A stretch of 64,000 bases of DNA, taken from NCBI RefSeq assembly GCF_000284595.1, contig NC_017671.1, positions 3,319,001-3,383,000 on the forward strand. Reading direction: 5' to 3'. The DNA comes from Stenotrophomonas maltophilia D457. GTDB taxonomy: Bacteria > Pseudomonadota > Gammaproteobacteria > Xanthomonadales > Xanthomonadaceae. The position numbers were made by a program, and so were the translations under genes. The notes under the pieces are model-generated. The model was given only the letters and a program-made list of their open reading frames with translations. It ran no database searches and was not told the DNA's origin. The first letter of the stretch is position 1; the number at the start of each line of letters is the position of its first letter. Positions 63,043 through 64,000 of the stretch are shown here, piece after piece.

Positions 63043-63134
63043 CACCCTCAGGAAACCAGCTTCTGCTGTTGCTGTTGCTGTCGCCGTTGCTCTGGATCGT
63101 AGCGGGTGCAGGGCGCAGCCCTGCCGAGCAACCC

Positions 63135-63140
63135 TATACT
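63135..63140 (+). promoter_or_regulatory. Possible -10 element of tilS, close to the start codon
   Basis: TATACT ends 7 bases before the GTG at 63148, so a start site at the usual distance would produce an mRNA with almost no leader. Confidence 0.4.
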
Positions 63141-63147
63141 TGCCGCC

Positions 63148-64000
63148 GTGACTGCCTTCCCTGCCCTCGTTCCGCTGGATGCGCCACTGCTGGTGGGCTA
63201 CAGCGGCGGTGTCGACTCGACCGTGCTGCTGCACTGGCTGTGGCGCTGCGCCAAGGCCTCCGGCACGGCGCTGCGCGCGGTGCATGTGCACCATGGCCTG
63301 CACCCCGATGCGGACGACTGGGTGCTGCATTGCCAGCAGCAATGCGCAGCGCTGGGCATCGAACTGGCCGTGCATCGCGTGCAGATCGACCCCACATCGG
63401 GCCTGGGCCTGGAAGGCGCAGCACGGCAGGCGCGACGCGCCGCGTTCGCCACCGAACTGCGCGACGGCGAAACACTGGCGCTGGCGCAGCACCTGGACGA
63501 CCAGGCCGAGACCTTCCTGCTGCGTGCCCTGCGTGGCTCCGGCGTCGATGGTCTTGCCGCGATGTCCGCAGACAGCCGCGTAGGCGAACACCGTGTGTGG
63601 CGACCGCTGCTGGCGGTGCCGCGCCGTGCGCTGCTCGATTACGCGCACCAGCACGCGCTGCGCTGGGTTGAAGACCCCAGCAACGCCGACGACCACGCCG
63701 ATCGCAATTTCCTGCGCCTGCAGGTGCTGCCGTTGCTGCGCCAGCGCTGGCCGCACGCCGCCGCGGCATTGGCGGGCAGCGCCCTGCATTGCCGGCAGAC
63801 CCGCGAGCTGCTGGACGAGGAGGACGCCGAGCTGATCGCGCATCTGGAGGTGGCACCGCGTGTGCTGTCGCTGCAGCTGCTGCGCCAGGTGTCACCGGGC
63901 CGCGCCGCGCGCGTGCTGCGTGCCTGGGTGATCGGCCATGGGGCCGCCCCACTGCCGGCCACGGTGCTGCAGCAGGCGCTGGACGAGCTGCTGCCAGCCA
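63148..64000 (+). CDS. tilS: tRNA(Ile)-lysidine synthase, truncated by the window end
   Basis: TilS converts C34 of the CAU-anticodon tRNA-Ile to lysidine using ATP and lysine. The visible 284 codons start at GTG with TAFPALVPLDAPLLVGYSGG. The PP-loop is GYSGGVDSTVLLHWL. RAVHVHHGLHPDADDW, LALAQHLDDQAETFLLRALR with the HxxDDQAET motif, GSGVDGLAAM and RPLLAVPRRALLDYA follow. These are the TilS core signatures. About 150 residues at the C-terminus are outside the window. No Shine-Dalgarno sequence is evident before the GTG. Confidence 0.92.
   Translation, partial: MTAFPALVPLDAPLLVGYSGGVDSTVLLHWLWRCAKASGTALRAVHVHHGLHPDADDWVLHCQQQCAALGIELAVHRVQIDPTSGLGLEGAARQARRAAFATELRDGETLALAQHLDDQAETFLLRALRGSGVDGLAAMSADSRVGEHRVWRPLLAVPRRALLDYAHQHALRWVEDPSNADDHADRNFLRLQVLPLLRQRWPHAAAALAGSALHCRQTRELLDEEDAELIAHLEVAPRVLSLQLLRQVSPGRAARVLRAWVIGHGAAPLPATVLQQALDELLPA

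Larger units (their letters stand above)
62606..63147. repeat. Intergenic stretch built from nested inverted repeats
   Basis: No gene is recognised here. The outer inverted repeat is CGGCAGGGCTGCGCCCTGCA at 62612-62631, with its perfect complement at 63107-63126. Inside that, GCAACAGCAACAGCAACAGC (62659-62678) faces CTGTTGCTGTTGCTG near 63066-63080. A GTAG REP (62736-62759), a 41-bp palindrome of the GGGGTCAGATC family (62790-62830) and the large folded region 62867-63042 fill the centre. Confidence 0.85.

Noticed and set aside
1..64000. tRNA, rRNA or CRISPR content
   Set aside because: No cloverleaf with a conserved T-loop, no rRNA-like stretch and no regularly spaced direct repeats were noticed; repeats are palindromic REP-type. 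A covariance-model scan was not possible here.

Overview
The window is a high-GC, gene-dense chromosomal segment from a gammaproteobacterium of the Xanthomonadaceae, most probably Stenotrophomonas (S. maltophilia complex). This rests on the many GTAG-headed REP palindromes (SMAG type), the large TonB-dependent receptors, and the overall codon use and gene content. It carries no rRNA, no recognisable tRNA, no CRISPR array and no complete insertion sequence.

Layout. (1) 1-19474 is core genome: a flotillin/OB-fold membrane pair (yqiK/yqiJ-like); a biosynthesis run on the minus strand (prmB-aroC-2-hydroxyacid dehydrogenase-asd-fimV-VOC protein-truA-trpF); a SCO-type copper chaperone with psd; an RraB-like protein; an MltD-like lytic transglycosylase; a HerA-like ATPase; greB; a DUF3025 protein; and rimO. 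(2) 19663-32983, all minus strand, is a siphovirus-type tail module without head, packaging, lysis, integration or regulatory genes. Its order is tube protein, chaperone G with a -1 frameshift to T, tape measure, minor tail protein, DUF1833 protein, NlpC/P60 hydrolase, a 2762-residue I/J-like tip and fibre protein, and a small last gene. The genes overlap tightly and none is visibly broken, so it is either a recent remnant or a domesticated tail-like particle. (3) 33349-36243 is core again: dienelactone hydrolase, HIT protein, a small membrane protein, dcd and mrp. (4) 36448-49222 is a plus-strand outer-membrane and periplasm block: two TonB-dependent receptors, an S9 prolyl oligopeptidase-like enzyme and two tandem M13 metallopeptidases. 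The second M13 protein has lost a zinc-ligand histidine. Together they look like a peptide processing and uptake locus. (5) 49346-64000 is mixed housekeeping: VOC protein, PYROXD2-like oxidoreductase, rhomboid protease, Atl-like protein, EamA transporter, glutathione reductase next to a fossil of a D-amino-acid dehydrogenase-like gene, DUF418 membrane protein, SlyD, two NlpC/P60 hydrolases, a DAACS symporter, alkaline phosphatase, a WG-repeat protein and the start of tilS.

Small repeats are prominent. GTAG REPs occur singly or as inverted pairs at eight or more sites, and in one place supply the stop codons of both flanking genes. Two other palindrome families are present: a GGGGACGGAGGGGATTAAG type, one copy a perfect 64-bp palindrome, and a GGGGTCAGATC type. 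A 540-bp intergenic stretch before tilS is built from nested inverted repeats. Where several starts were possible, the one chosen was supported by a Shine-Dalgarno-like sequence, an ATGA/GTGA overlap or the family's usual N-terminus.
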